This document shows, in pieces, positions 34,055-41,040 of a DNA stretch of 64,000 nucleotides (the first letter of the stretch is position 1; each line of letters starts with the position of its first letter). The stretch is from JACVRW01 sp963837445 (GTDB taxonomy: Bacteria; Actinomycetota; Thermoleophilia; Solirubrobacterales; Thermoleophilaceae). A program made the translations under genes and the position numbers. Under the pieces are notes generated by a model. That model was not told where the DNA came from and made no database searches. It worked only from the letters and a program-made list of their open reading frames with translations. The DNA lies in assembly GCA_963837445.1 (NCBI GenBank), contig CAWINK010000021.1, forward strand, positions 310,001 to 374,000, given 5' to 3'.

Positions 34055-35640
34055 CGTCCCGCGTCGCCGCCGACAGGCTCCGCGACCTGCAAAGCGTGAC
34101 CGACGCGGCGCTCGCGTACCTACCGCTCGAGGATCTGCTCCAGGAGCTGCTCAAGCGCGTGGTGGAAATCCTCGACGCGGACACGGCGGCGATCCTCCTG
34201 CTCGAGGACGACGACCGGACCCTGGTGGCTCGCGCCGCCAAGGGTCTCGAGGAGGAGGTCGAGCGCGGGGTCCGCATCCCGGTCGGCAAGGGCTTTGCCG
34301 GGCGCATCGCGGCCACGGCGAAACCGGTCCGGGTCGAGAACGTCGAACACGCGGACATCCTCAACCCGATCCTGCGCGAGAAGGGCCTCAAGTCCCTGCT
34401 TGGGGTGCCGTTGCTGGTGGAGGCAGCCGTGATCGGAGTGCTGCACGTGGGCACGCTCACCCATCGCCGCTTCTCCGACGACGAGGTGGAGCTCCTCCAG
34501 AGCGCCGCGGACCGGGCTGCGCTCGCGATCGCGAGCCGGTTAACCGAACGCGAGCGGGGACTCGCCGACGCGCTTCAGAGCAGTCTCATACCCCGGCTTC
34601 CGGAGCTGCCGGCGGTGGCGCTCACCGGCCGCTATCTGCCCGCGGCCTCGGCCCAGCTCGGCGGCGACTGGTACGACGCCTTCCAGCTTCCGGACGGGAA
34701 GCTCGGCATGGCCATCGGGGACGTCGTCGGCCGTGGCTTCCACGCCGCCGCGATCATGGGACAGCTGCGCAGCGGACTGCGAGCGTACGCGCTCGACGGT
34801 ATGTCACCGCGAGCCGTGCTCGAGCGCCTGAGCCATCTGCTGCGGCAGCTGGAGCCACGCCAAACGGCCACGGTCCTCTACCTGGTGCTGGATCCCCATG
34901 GCGGCTCGATGACCGTCTCGAGTGCTGGCCACCCGCCTCCGCTGCTCGCGCAGGAGGGCGGCGATCCGACCTTCATGGAGCTGCCGGCATCCACCCCGCT
35001 CGGCGCCACGCGCCATGCGAGCTACGAGGAACGCGAGCAGTCGCTCCAACCAGGCTGCGCGCTCGTGCTCTACACGGACGGGCTGGTGGAGCGCGTCGGC
35101 GAGTCGCTCGATGCCGGCCTCGAACGGCTGAGGAAGGTGGTGGGTGACGGCAACCAGGAGCTGGAAGGGCTCGGCGACAGCCTTGTGGATGAGCTCCTTC
35201 CGGAGGGGCCAACGGGGGACGACGCCGCGCTGCTGCTGGCTCGCGCGCTGCCACTGAGCGACCCGCTGGTGGCCGAGGTACCCGCCGACCTGGAGTCGAT
35301 CCCGCTCATCCGGCGGATGCTCGGGCGCTGGCTGGATGAGGCCGGGGCCACGCGGGCGGAGGCCGAGGACCTTTCGCTGGCGACATCTGAGGCCTGCGCG
35401 AACGCCATCGAGCACGCCTACGGGCCGTCGTCCGGGAGACTTGCGGTCAGCGCGTCGATGTCGGGCGGCGCGGCGGTCGTGGCCGTACGCGACTTCGGCA
35501 GCTGGCGGGAGCCTCGCGGCAAGAACCGGGGGCGCGGGCTCAAGCTGATGGAGGGGCTGACAGACTCCGTCGAGGTGATCCAGGCAGACGACGGCACGAC
35601 GGTTCAGCTCTCCCGCCGGCTGGGAGCGAAGGCCGCGTGA
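34051..35640 (+). CDS. GAF-SpoIIE phosphatase-HATPase partner-switch protein
   Basis: A 529-residue signalling protein. Residues of about 15-165 are a GAF sensor (ILDADTAAILLLEDDDRTLV, GKGFAGRIAATAKPVRVENV). Residues of about 185-400 are a PP2C/SpoIIE (RsbU-like) Ser phosphatase with LGGDWYDAFQLPDGKLGMAI, AIGDVVGRGFHAAAIMGQLR, MTVSSAGHPPPLL and LYTDGLVE. Residues of about 410-529 are an anti-sigma-factor kinase-like HATPase: DLSLATSEACANAIEHAYGP (N box) and VAVRDFGSWREP (G1). It probably dephosphorylates and rephosphorylates the STAS protein encoded next. There are no membrane segments. It overlaps the crotonase stop (ATGA). Confidence 0.92.
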   Translation: MTSRVAADRLRDLQSVTDAALAYLPLEDLLQELLKRVVEILDADTAAILLLEDDDRTLVARAAKGLEEEVERGVRIPVGKGFAGRIAATAKPVRVENVEHADILNPILREKGLKSLLGVPLLVEAAVIGVLHVGTLTHRRFSDDEVELLQSAADRAALAIASRLTERERGLADALQSSLIPRLPELPAVALTGRYLPAASAQLGGDWYDAFQLPDGKLGMAIGDVVGRGFHAAAIMGQLRSGLRAYALDGMSPRAVLERLSHLLRQLEPRQTATVLYLVLDPHGGSMTVSSAGHPPPLLAQEGGDPTFMELPASTPLGATRHASYEEREQSLQPGCALVLYTDGLVERVGESLDAGLERLRKVVGDGNQELEGLGDSLVDELLPEGPTGDDAALLLARALPLSDPLVAEVPADLESIPLIRRMLGRWLDEAGATRAEAEDLSLATSEACANAIEHAYGPSSGRLAVSASMSGGAAVVAVRDFGSWREPRGKNRGRGLKLMEGLTDSVEVIQADDGTTVQLSRRLGAKAA

Positions 35641-35987
35641 GCGCGAAGGTCGAACTCGACCATCTCAACTCCGTCGGGATCGCCCGCCTGAGCGGCGACG
35701 TGGACATCACCCAGGCAGGCATGCTCCGTGAACAGCTCCTTGGCGCCGTCCGCAACGACGACGTCGGCCTCGTGGTCGACCTGACGGACGCCAGCTACCT
35801 GGACAGCGTCGGCGTGAGCGTCTTGTTCGAGCTGGCCGAGCGCCTCGAGGATCGGCAGATCCGCTTCGGAGTCGTCGTCCCGCAAGGAGGGCTCGTCGAG
35901 CGGGTGCTCACGATCGTCGACCTCGACTCGGTCGCGGAGGTCCACAGCGAGCTCAACGCCGCGCTAGCGGCGATGCGCAACGCCTAG
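35637..35987 (+). CDS. STAS domain anti-sigma factor antagonist (RsbV/SpoIIAA-like)
   Basis: A 116-residue single-domain protein. IARLSGDVDITQAGMLREQL is the first strand-helix unit, and DLTDASYLDSVGVSVLFELA contains the conserved Asp-Ser, where phosphorylation by an RsbW-type kinase normally switches binding. GTG 35637 overlaps the phosphatase/kinase stop (GTGA), so the two should be made in a fixed ratio. The sigma factor or other target of the switch is not encoded in the visible operon. Confidence 0.92.
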   Translation: MSAKVELDHLNSVGIARLSGDVDITQAGMLREQLLGAVRNDDVGLVVDLTDASYLDSVGVSVLFELAERLEDRQIRFGVVVPQGGLVERVLTIVDLDSVAEVHSELNAALAAMRNA

Positions 35988-36134
35988 TCCCACACCGGCT
36001 CCGGCAAGCGCCAGCCCGAGGGCTACGACAACGGCCAGTTGCGTGTCATGCCCCCGGGATACACGCTTTCGCCCAGCTCCGGTTCCCCGCTCGCCTGCGG
36101 ACCTGCGGCCCGCTGTCACGCGTACGACCACTGG

Positions 36135-36713
36135 ATGCGCCTCCCAGTCACTCTCGCCATGGCGTGCGCGGCCTTGCTCGTAGCCTGCTCGGAGGAGCGG
36201 GGCGGCTCCAACCCCCCGCTGGCCACGGAGCCGCTGCCCGGCGGCCGGGAGCTGGAGCTGCACGTACGCCAGGACGCCGCTGGGCCATGCATCGTGATCC
36301 GCGGCCTGCGCGGCGGCCCACGTGCCTGCGGACGCGCCCCGAGCGAGCGGTTGCCGGAGGTGCATCGGCCGGTGAGCGCGGGACCGATCGTGCGCCGCTC
36401 GGAAAACTCGCCGGTCGAGCTCTACGGCGAGACGGGTCCGCGCGTGGCGACGGTCACCATCCGGTACGTCACCCCGCGGCGGCGCGAGAGGATCATCCAC
36501 GCGACGCTCGCGCGCGCTACCGATCGGAGCGCATTGGCGGCCGCGCGAATCCGGCGGCCGTTCGGCTATTTCGTGGCCACCGTGCCGGGCGGCGTCCGCC
36601 GCGCGTCGGCAGAGGCACGTTCGGCGTCGGGAGCGCTCCTTGGCAGCGCTGACTTCTCAGAGCTGCTCGCGGACGGGCTCGCCACCACGGTCTTCCTGGC
36701 GCGCGGGCGCTAG
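36135..36713 (+). CDS. Probable lipoprotein, unknown function
   Basis: A 192-residue protein. The N-terminus MRLPVTLAMACAALLVACSE is a lipoprotein signal peptide with lipobox LVAC; Cys 18 would be lipidated. The mature part has mixed beta-type sequence with no motif I recognise (RELELHVRQDAAGPCIVIRG, PVELYGETGPRVATVTIRYV, and three Cys residues). A longer reading from 36039 adds residues without hydrophobic character, so ATG 36135 is chosen. Its TAG stop shares CTAG with the convergent gene's stop. The 147 bases before it hold no clear gene. Confidence 0.7.
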   Translation: MRLPVTLAMACAALLVACSEERGGSNPPLATEPLPGGRELELHVRQDAAGPCIVIRGLRGGPRACGRAPSERLPEVHRPVSAGPIVRRSENSPVELYGETGPRVATVTIRYVTPRRRERIIHATLARATDRSALAAARIRRPFGYFVATVPGGVRRASAEARSASGALLGSADFSELLADGLATTVFLARGR

Positions 36714-37189
36714 CTAGCGCGCCGGTCGTTCGCAAGGAACTCGTCGAGCGCCGTCCGTGCCTGGCCCTGCACCTTCCCGCGCACGAGCGGCGTCCAGCCG
36801 AGCGCCAGCCCGGTCGGGCCGAGAGCCTGCCGCGCCCAGGCGTAGAACGAGAACGAGTCGCGGTGCTCGGCGATCAGGCCGTCCTCGAAGCGGAACTCCG
36901 CGCGGATGTCGTTGTGCACGCGGCGGCCGGTCCTGAACGTGTAATCCGCGAGCCAGTGCGCGCTGCCGCGCTCGGCGTCGGCCTCGTGCTCGGCCAGGCG
37001 CACCTCGAGATCCTTCGCGCTGCTCGTGAGCATGCGCCACATCGCGCCGGGCTCCTCGCCGCGAAGGTCGGTGAACACCGGGTCCGAGAACTGGGCGCCG
37101 GGCGCGTAGCAGGCCGCCATCGCGTCGCCGTCGCCGCGCGCGAAGGCCTCGTAGAACCGGACGATCAGCTCGTCGTTGGGATGGGCCAT
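36710..37189 (-). CDS. SnoaL-like / NTF2-fold protein
   Basis: A 159-residue alpha+beta-barrel protein. NDELIVRFYEAFARGDGDAM, ACYAPGAQFSDPVFTDLRGE and VHNDIRAEFRFEDGLIAEHR are hallmarks of the nuclear-transport-factor-2/SnoaL superfamily (epoxide hydrolase, polyketide cyclase or small-ligand-binding proteins). The function cannot be narrowed further. ATG 37189 overlaps the upstream VOC gene's stop (TGATG), so the two are coupled. Confidence 0.85.
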   Translation of the reverse strand: MAHPNDELIVRFYEAFARGDGDAMAACYAPGAQFSDPVFTDLRGEEPGAMWRMLTSSAKDLEVRLAEHEADAERGSAHWLADYTFRTGRRVHNDIRAEFRFEDGLIAEHRDSFSFYAWARQALGPTGLALGWTPLVRGKVQGQARTALDEFLANDRRAS

Positions 37190-37950
37190 CAGTCGTCGAA
37201 GCGGCCGGCGAAGAGAGCGAAGGTCGCGCCCTGGGGATCCTGAGCCGCCAGGATCTGCCCGCCCGGCACGTCCGTCTTCTCGAGCACGACGCCACCGCCG
37301 GACGCCGTGATCCGCTCCGCGGCGGCGTCGATGTCGTCGATCCCGAAGTAGACGAGCCAGTGCGGTGGCGTCGGCTGGCCGGGCGGAATCGGCATCATCC
37401 CGCCGTTCACGGCGTCGCCGCGATAGATCCCCGAGTAGGGCCCGGGCCCGCCCATCTCCTCGAAGCGCCAGCCGAACAGGTCGGTGTAGAAGCGCTGGGC
37501 GGCCTCGGGGTCGGTGGTGTTGAGCTGGTTCAGGCTCATCGCCCCGTGCCCGTTGACCACCTCGGCGCCGATGCTCGTGCCCGCCTGCCACACGCAGAAG
37601 ACCGCGCCGGGCGGGTCCTGAAGGATCGCCATGCGCCCGACGTCCATCACGTCGAACGGCTCCGAGATCACGTTCCCTCCCAGCTCCCGCGCCCGCGCCG
37701 TGATCGCGTCGGCATCGTCGACCGTCACGTACGACGCCCACGCGGGGTGGCGCTCAGTGCTCTCGGACATCGCAGCGGCCGCGCGGCCGGCGAGCCTGGC
37801 CATCACGTAGACGCCGCCCTCCGGGATGGGGTTGTCCTCGAAGTCCCAGCCGAACAACCCGCCGTAGAACGCCTTCCCCGCGTCGGCGTCCGGGGTGCTC
37901 AGGTCGGTCCAGGAGAAGGTGCCGTGCTCATATCCATCGCGTTCGCCCAT
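37189..37950 (-). CDS. VOC superfamily protein, two glyoxalase-like modules
   Basis: A 253-residue tandem VOC protein. Module 1 (about 8-125) has GTFSWTDLSTPDADAGKAFY and GLFGWDFEDNPIPEGG and ends DPPGAVFCVWQ; module 2 (about 135-250) has SLNQLNTTDPEAAQRFYTDL, FGWRFEEMGGPGPYSGIY and ends DPQGATFALFAG. The duplicated beta-alpha-beta-beta-beta units form one metal-binding cavity, as in bleomycin-resistance, glyoxalase and dioxygenase proteins. The substrate is unknown. ATG 37950 has TAGTGT exactly 7 nt upstream. Divergent from the broken SnoaL-like gene. Confidence 0.87.
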   Translation of the reverse strand: MGERDGYEHGTFSWTDLSTPDADAGKAFYGGLFGWDFEDNPIPEGGVYVMARLAGRAAAAMSESTERHPAWASYVTVDDADAITARARELGGNVISEPFDVMDVGRMAILQDPPGAVFCVWQAGTSIGAEVVNGHGAMSLNQLNTTDPEAAQRFYTDLFGWRFEEMGGPGPYSGIYRGDAVNGGMMPIPPGQPTPPHWLVYFGIDDIDAAAERITASGGGVVLEKTDVPGGQILAAQDPQGATFALFAGRFDD

Positions 37951-37987
37951 GGTCTCGACACTACCTGCCCTCGGTAGGCTCGACCCC
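37951..37987. promoter_or_regulatory. Divergent leaderless promoters (VOC / SnoaL-like pseudogene)
   Basis: Leftward TAGTGT (37963-37958) lies 7 nt before ATG 37950; rightward TAGGCT (37975-37980) lies 7 nt before ATG 37988, the first codon of a pseudogene. Confidence 0.5.
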
Positions 37988-38268
37988 ATGGACTCGCTCC
38001 GCGAGCGCCGCGAGGCCGTCGTGCGGGAGCACATGGAGTCCGAGAACCGTCACGGGTGATCGCCGAGTTCGACCTGCTGGGCACACAGCTCGGCAACCTT
38101 CGCGGCCTCCCGCCCACCGGCCGCGCATTCAGCTGCGACACGGCCACGATCCAGCGGCAACTCGGGATTGCACACGACCCGCTGACGCTGAAGGGCCGCC
38201 TGGCGACCGTGCTGAACCATCCGGTCACGATCGCCGGCGCGTTCCTGCGACGAGCCCGCACGAAGTAG
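37988..38268 (+). pseudogene. SnoaL/ester-cyclase-like gene with internal deletion
   Basis: From ATG 37988 only 23 residues are read (MDSLRERREAVVREHMESEN, then R-H-G) before TGA 38057. One frame over, from 38056, the sequence resumes as IAEFDLLGTQLGNLRGLPPT, then FSCDTATIQRQLGIAHDP, to 38268. Both parts look like the start and end of one NTF2-fold ester-cyclase-type protein of about 140-150 residues, with the middle missing. The promoter hexamer is intact. It is probably a recent deletion, or two short peptides. Confidence 0.65.
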
Positions 38269-38310
38269 GGATTGTTCCTGGCTCACCGGGGTATTGAGCA
38301 GTTGGAACCC

Positions 38311-38595
38311 ATGAACCAGCAGCGCTACATCGCCTATCGATCACTGCTTACGGAGCTCAACGAGTGGCGCACGGCAGACGCCCTCGAGGCCGACACCTAT
38401 GACGAGCTCTGCGACGCCGCCGAAGGCCTGCTCCTCTCGCGCGCGGGCGAGGAGGCCGAGGAGCCGCTCGCCCGTGCCAGCACCACCGTGCTCGGCATGC
38501 TCGCGCTGGACGACCTGGACGAGCAGAACGCCTCCTGGCTGCTGGACGCGCTGCTGGCCTGCGGGCCGCGCCTGGCGCTGAGCGACGCCGCCTAG
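38311..38595 (+). CDS. Hypothetical small acidic helical protein
   Basis: A 94-residue protein that I do not recognise. The composition is Leu/Ala/Glu/Asp-rich and likely all-helical: YIAYRSLLTELNEWRTADAL, YDELCDAAEGLLLSRAGEEA, NASWLLDALLACGPRL. It has two Cys and no signal or membrane segment. ATG 38311 is preceded by TTGGAACCC, a weak ribosome-binding match. It is followed 46 bases later by the FKBP gene with its own promoter. Confidence 0.6.
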   Translation: MNQQRYIAYRSLLTELNEWRTADALEADTYDELCDAAEGLLLSRAGEEAEEPLARASTTVLGMLALDDLDEQNASWLLDALLACGPRLALSDAA

Positions 38596-38627
38596 GCCGT
38601 CGTCACAACGCGCCCGTGGCCGATCCC

Positions 38628-38641
38628 TAGGGTCACGTGCA
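38628..38641 (+). promoter_or_regulatory. Leaderless promoter -10, FKBP gene
   Basis: TAGGGT (38628-38633) lies 8 nt before ATG 38642; no Shine-Dalgarno sequence. Confidence 0.5.
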
Positions 38642-39016
38642 ATGAGCGAAAAGCCACAGATCGAGATCCCGCCGGACCAGCCGCCCTCGTATCAGCTCGA
38701 GCTGGACGACATCACGGTCGGCGAGGGCGACGAGGCCGTGCCGGGCCGGGTCGTCGAGGTGCACTACGTCGGCGTCTCCTGGTCCACGGGTGAGCAGTTC
38801 GACGCCTCCTGGGACCGCGGCGACACGTTCAAGTTCACCCTCGGCAAGGGCAAGGTCATCCAGGGCTGGGACGAGGGCGTGGCCGGCATGCGCGTGGGCG
38901 GCCGGCGGCGCATCACGATCCCGCCGAACCTCGCCTACGGCAAGCGCGGCGCAGGCGGCGTGATCGGCCCCGACGAGACGCTCGTCTTCGTCGTGGACCT
39001 GATCGGCGTGCGCTGA
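38642..39016 (+). CDS. FKBP-type peptidyl-prolyl cis-trans isomerase
   Basis: A 124-residue cytosolic single-domain FKBP. RVVEVHYVGVSWSTGEQFDA, FKFTLGKGKVIQGWDEGVAG, GGRRRITIPPNLAYGKRGAG and TLVFVVDLIGVR cover the complete fold, including the FD, V-I, W and F-V-D active-site residues. It catalyses proline isomerisation in protein folding. There is no signal peptide. It is a monocistronic unit with its own promoter and an inverted repeat shortly after its stop. Confidence 0.95.
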   Translation: MSEKPQIEIPPDQPPSYQLELDDITVGEGDEAVPGRVVEVHYVGVSWSTGEQFDASWDRGDTFKFTLGKGKVIQGWDEGVAGMRVGGRRRITIPPNLAYGKRGAGGVIGPDETLVFVVDLIGVR

Positions 39017-39039
39017 GACCCGTCAGATACTTGTTTGCC

Positions 39040-39062
39040 TGAGATCACAGTTTGTGATCTCA
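39040..39062. terminator. Perfect inverted repeat after the FKBP gene
   Basis: TGAGATCACA (39040-39049) and TGTGATCTCA (39053-39062) are perfect 10-bp arms with a GTT loop, 24 bases after the FKBP stop in AT-rich sequence. It is probably a terminator, but the symmetry is also operator-like. The 162-base gap that follows contains no gene before 39179. Confidence 0.55.
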
Positions 39063-39166
39063 AAGCCAGCGCCTCCTAGGTCGCGCGACTGTGTCGAGAG
39101 GCGGGTTTTCGACCTACCCGAGTGCCCTCAATGCTGCTGTTCCACCCTAGGTCGACGCGGCCGAGG

Positions 39167-39178
39167 TACCGTGGGACG
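39167..39178 (+). promoter_or_regulatory. Leaderless promoter -10, small membrane gene
   Basis: TACCGT (39167-39172) lies 6 nt before GTG 39179. It fixes the start inside a longer open reading frame. Confidence 0.5.
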
Positions 39179-39415
39179 GTGCCCAAGCGCAGGCGCATCC
39201 TCGCGTACGGCGCTGCCGTCGTCCTCACCGTGGCCGGCTTCGGATCGGCTGCGCTGGGCGGACTCGCGGCCCAGGTGGCGGGGATCGCTCTCGTGTCGGC
39301 CGGGCTCGGCGGCGCGCTGCTGTTGGCCTTCTACGAGGTCGGGCTCAGTGAGGATCGCGACCGGGCGGACCAGGAGCAGCGCCGGCGGCGTCGAGGGCCT
39401 GGGCCCAGTCGGTGA
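39179..39415 (+). CDS. Small two-span membrane protein
   Basis: A 78-residue protein that I do not recognise as a named family. Two hydrophobic segments (ILAYGAAVVLTVAGFGSAAL and VAGIALVSAGLGGALLLAF) are joined by a short GGLAAQ loop, with a basic N-terminus (VPKRRR) and a charged tail EVGLSEDRDRADQEQRRRRR. It is likely an inner-membrane protein with both ends in the cytosol. The 3' end overlaps the convergent SnoaL-like gene by 71 bases. Confidence 0.65.
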   Translation: MPKRRRILAYGAAVVLTVAGFGSAALGGLAAQVAGIALVSAGLGGALLLAFYEVGLSEDRDRADQEQRRRRRGPGPSR

Positions 39416-39767
39416 AGTACTCCATCCGCACGATCGTTCCGTCGCGGAAGGTGGCGACCTGGTGGTACATCTCCGTTTCGATCGCCGCGCCGCTGCCCTT
39501 GCCGCGCCCGTAGTAGCGCAGCCGAACGGCCACCCGGTCCCCCGCGTCCACGAACTCCTGAGCGTCCAGCCGGAGCTCGTCCATGGTCTCGTCCAGCCCC
39601 TGCCAGAACAGCTTGATCTGATCCGGCCCCACACAGGAGTCGAATCCCTGCATGGGCGGAAGCACCCACTCGACCTGGGGGTCGAAGTCCTTGAGGGCGG
39701 CGTCGAAGTCGCGCCGGTTGTACGCCTCGATGAACTCCCTGTTCCTGTCCACGTTCTCCTCTGACAT
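39345..39767 (-). CDS. SnoaL-like / NTF2-fold protein
   Basis: A 140-residue NTF2-fold protein. MSEENVDRNREFIEAYNRRD and DAALKDFDPQVEWVLPPMQG are the classic N-terminal helices of SnoaL-like proteins; GAAIETEMYHQVATFRDGTI gives the barrel strands. It is probably a small-molecule-binding or isomerase/hydrolase protein of unknown substrate. ATG 39767 matches the usual family start; the upstream in-frame GTG 39785 overlaps the promoter of the divergent small gene. Confidence 0.8.
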   Translation of the reverse strand: MSEENVDRNREFIEAYNRRDFDAALKDFDPQVEWVLPPMQGFDSCVGPDQIKLFWQGLDETMDELRLDAQEFVDAGDRVAVRLRYYGRGKGSGAAIETEMYHQVATFRDGTIVRMEYFTDWAQALDAAGAAPGPPGRDPH

Positions 39768-39774
39768 AGCGACA

Positions 39775-39787
39775 TAGACTGCCACGC
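39775..39787 (+). promoter_or_regulatory. Leaderless promoter -10, 50-residue membrane peptide
   Basis: TAGACT (39775-39780) lies exactly 7 nt before ATG 39788. Confidence 0.5.
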
Positions 39788-39940
39788 ATGAGCACCGGAG
39801 CCGCGATCGCGGTGGGCGCGGTGGCCGGACTCGCGCTCGGCATCGTCGTCAGCCTTGTCACCGATGTCCCGCTCGCTCCCGAGGTTGGGCTGGTGCTCGG
39901 GGGGCTGGGCGCATGGCTCCTTCGACGAGAGGGCACGTAG
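39788..39940 (+). CDS. Small membrane peptide (50 residues)
   Basis: Very short, but supported by a promoter at exact leaderless spacing. The sequence starts MSTGAAIAVGAVAGLALGIV, giving one Gly/Ala-rich membrane segment; a short loop (TDVPLAPE) and a second semi-hydrophobic segment VGLVLGGLGAWLLRR follow, ending EGT. It is probably a two-span membrane microprotein. It lies 8 bases before the LigD-type polymerase gene on the same strand, so the two may share a transcript. No family recognised. Confidence 0.6.
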   Translation: MSTGAAIAVGAVAGLALGIVVSLVTDVPLAPEVGLVLGGLGAWLLRREGT

Positions 39941-39948
39941 ATCCCCCG

Positions 39949-41016
39949 ATGGCCACGTCCGAGACCGCCAACCTCGAAGCCGGTGGCCGCGACCTGCGCG
40001 TGTCGAGCGCCGACCGCGTGATCTTCCCCGACACCGAGCGCTCCGCCGCCATCACGAAGCTCGACGTCGTCAAGTACTACCTCGCCGTCGAGGACGGCAT
40101 CATGCGCGCGCTCGACCGGCGGCCCACGACGCTCGAGCGCTGGCCGAAGGGCGTTCACCCGGGCATCGTCCTCTCGACGCGCGAGAAGGGTGGCGGCGAC
40201 GCCTTCTTCCAGAAGCGCGTCCCGCGCGGCGCGCCGGAGTACCTGGAAACGGCCCGGATCGAGTTCCCCTCTGGCCGGCACGCGGACGAGATCTGCCCGA
40301 CGGAGATCGCCGTGGTCGGCTGGGCGGCGCAGATGGGCACGATCACGTTCCATCCGTGGCCCGTGCGCCGCGAGGACGTCGACCATCCGGACGAGCTGCG
40401 GCTCGACCTCGACCCGCAGCCGGGAACCGACTTCGCGGACGCGGTGCGGGTGGCCGCCGAGGCGCGCGTCCTCCTGGGCGATCTCGGCTACGTCGGCTTC
40501 CCGAAGACCTCGGGCGGCCGCGGGGTTCACATCTACGTGCGCATCGAGCCGCGCTGGACGTTCACGGACGTCCGCCATGCCGCGATCGCCTTCGGGCGCG
40601 AGCTGGAGCGGCGGCTTCCCGGTCAGGTGACGACGAAGTGGTGGAAGGAGGAGCGCGGCGAGCGCATCTTCGTCGACTACAACCAGAACGCACGCGATCG
40701 CACGATCGCCTCGGCCTACAGCGTGCGGCCGAGGCCGGGCGCCCCGGTGTCGGCGCCTGTCACCTGGGACGAGCTGGCCGAGATCGCCCCCGAGGACTTC
40801 ACGGTCGCCACGATGCCCGCGCGCTTCGCCGAGCTGGGCGATCGCCACGCGGCGATCGACGACGTGGCGCATTCGCTGGAGCCGCTGCTCGAGCTGTACG
40901 AGCGCGACGAGTCCGAGGGAGAGGGCGACATGCCCTACCCGCCCGACTACCCGAAGATGCCGGGCGAGCCGAAGCGGGTCCAGCCCTCGCGCGACCGCGA
41001 CCGCAAGCGGAGCTGA
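39949..41016 (+). CDS. LigD-type DNA polymerase/primase domain protein (NHEJ)
   Basis: A 355-residue stand-alone polymerase of the archaeo-eukaryotic primase fold, as found in the Pol domain of LigD. RLDLDPQPGTDF gives the catalytic DxD metal motif, GFPKTSGGRGVHIYVRIEPR the SG-x-G-x-H nucleotide site, and ERIFVDYNQNARDRTIASAY the third Asp motif. These enzymes fill gaps and add (ribo)nucleotides during non-homologous end joining with Ku and an ATP-dependent ligase, neither of which is in the window. Full-length for the domain; no ligase or nuclease domain is fused. ATG 39949 was chosen over the upstream in-frame ATG 39913, which lies inside the small gene. Confidence 0.9.
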   Translation: MATSETANLEAGGRDLRVSSADRVIFPDTERSAAITKLDVVKYYLAVEDGIMRALDRRPTTLERWPKGVHPGIVLSTREKGGGDAFFQKRVPRGAPEYLETARIEFPSGRHADEICPTEIAVVGWAAQMGTITFHPWPVRREDVDHPDELRLDLDPQPGTDFADAVRVAAEARVLLGDLGYVGFPKTSGGRGVHIYVRIEPRWTFTDVRHAAIAFGRELERRLPGQVTTKWWKEERGERIFVDYNQNARDRTIASAYSVRPRPGAPVSAPVTWDELAEIAPEDFTVATMPARFAELGDRHAAIDDVAHSLEPLLELYERDESEGEGDMPYPPDYPKMPGEPKRVQPSRDRDRKRS

Positions 41017-41040
41017 TCAGAGGCGGATCTTGCCGGATCG

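Noticed and set aside
35964..36055. Minus-strand hydrophobic stretch (LAVVVALGLALAGAGVGLG) ending at 35964
   Set aside because: It resembles a small membrane peptide, but there is no ATG, GTG or TTG close upstream in that frame and it overlaps the end of the STAS gene; kept only as a curiosity.
38272..38310. Earlier in-frame start of the small helical protein
   Set aside because: The extra 13 residues are unlike the rest, and the ATG at 38311 has the better ribosome-binding context.
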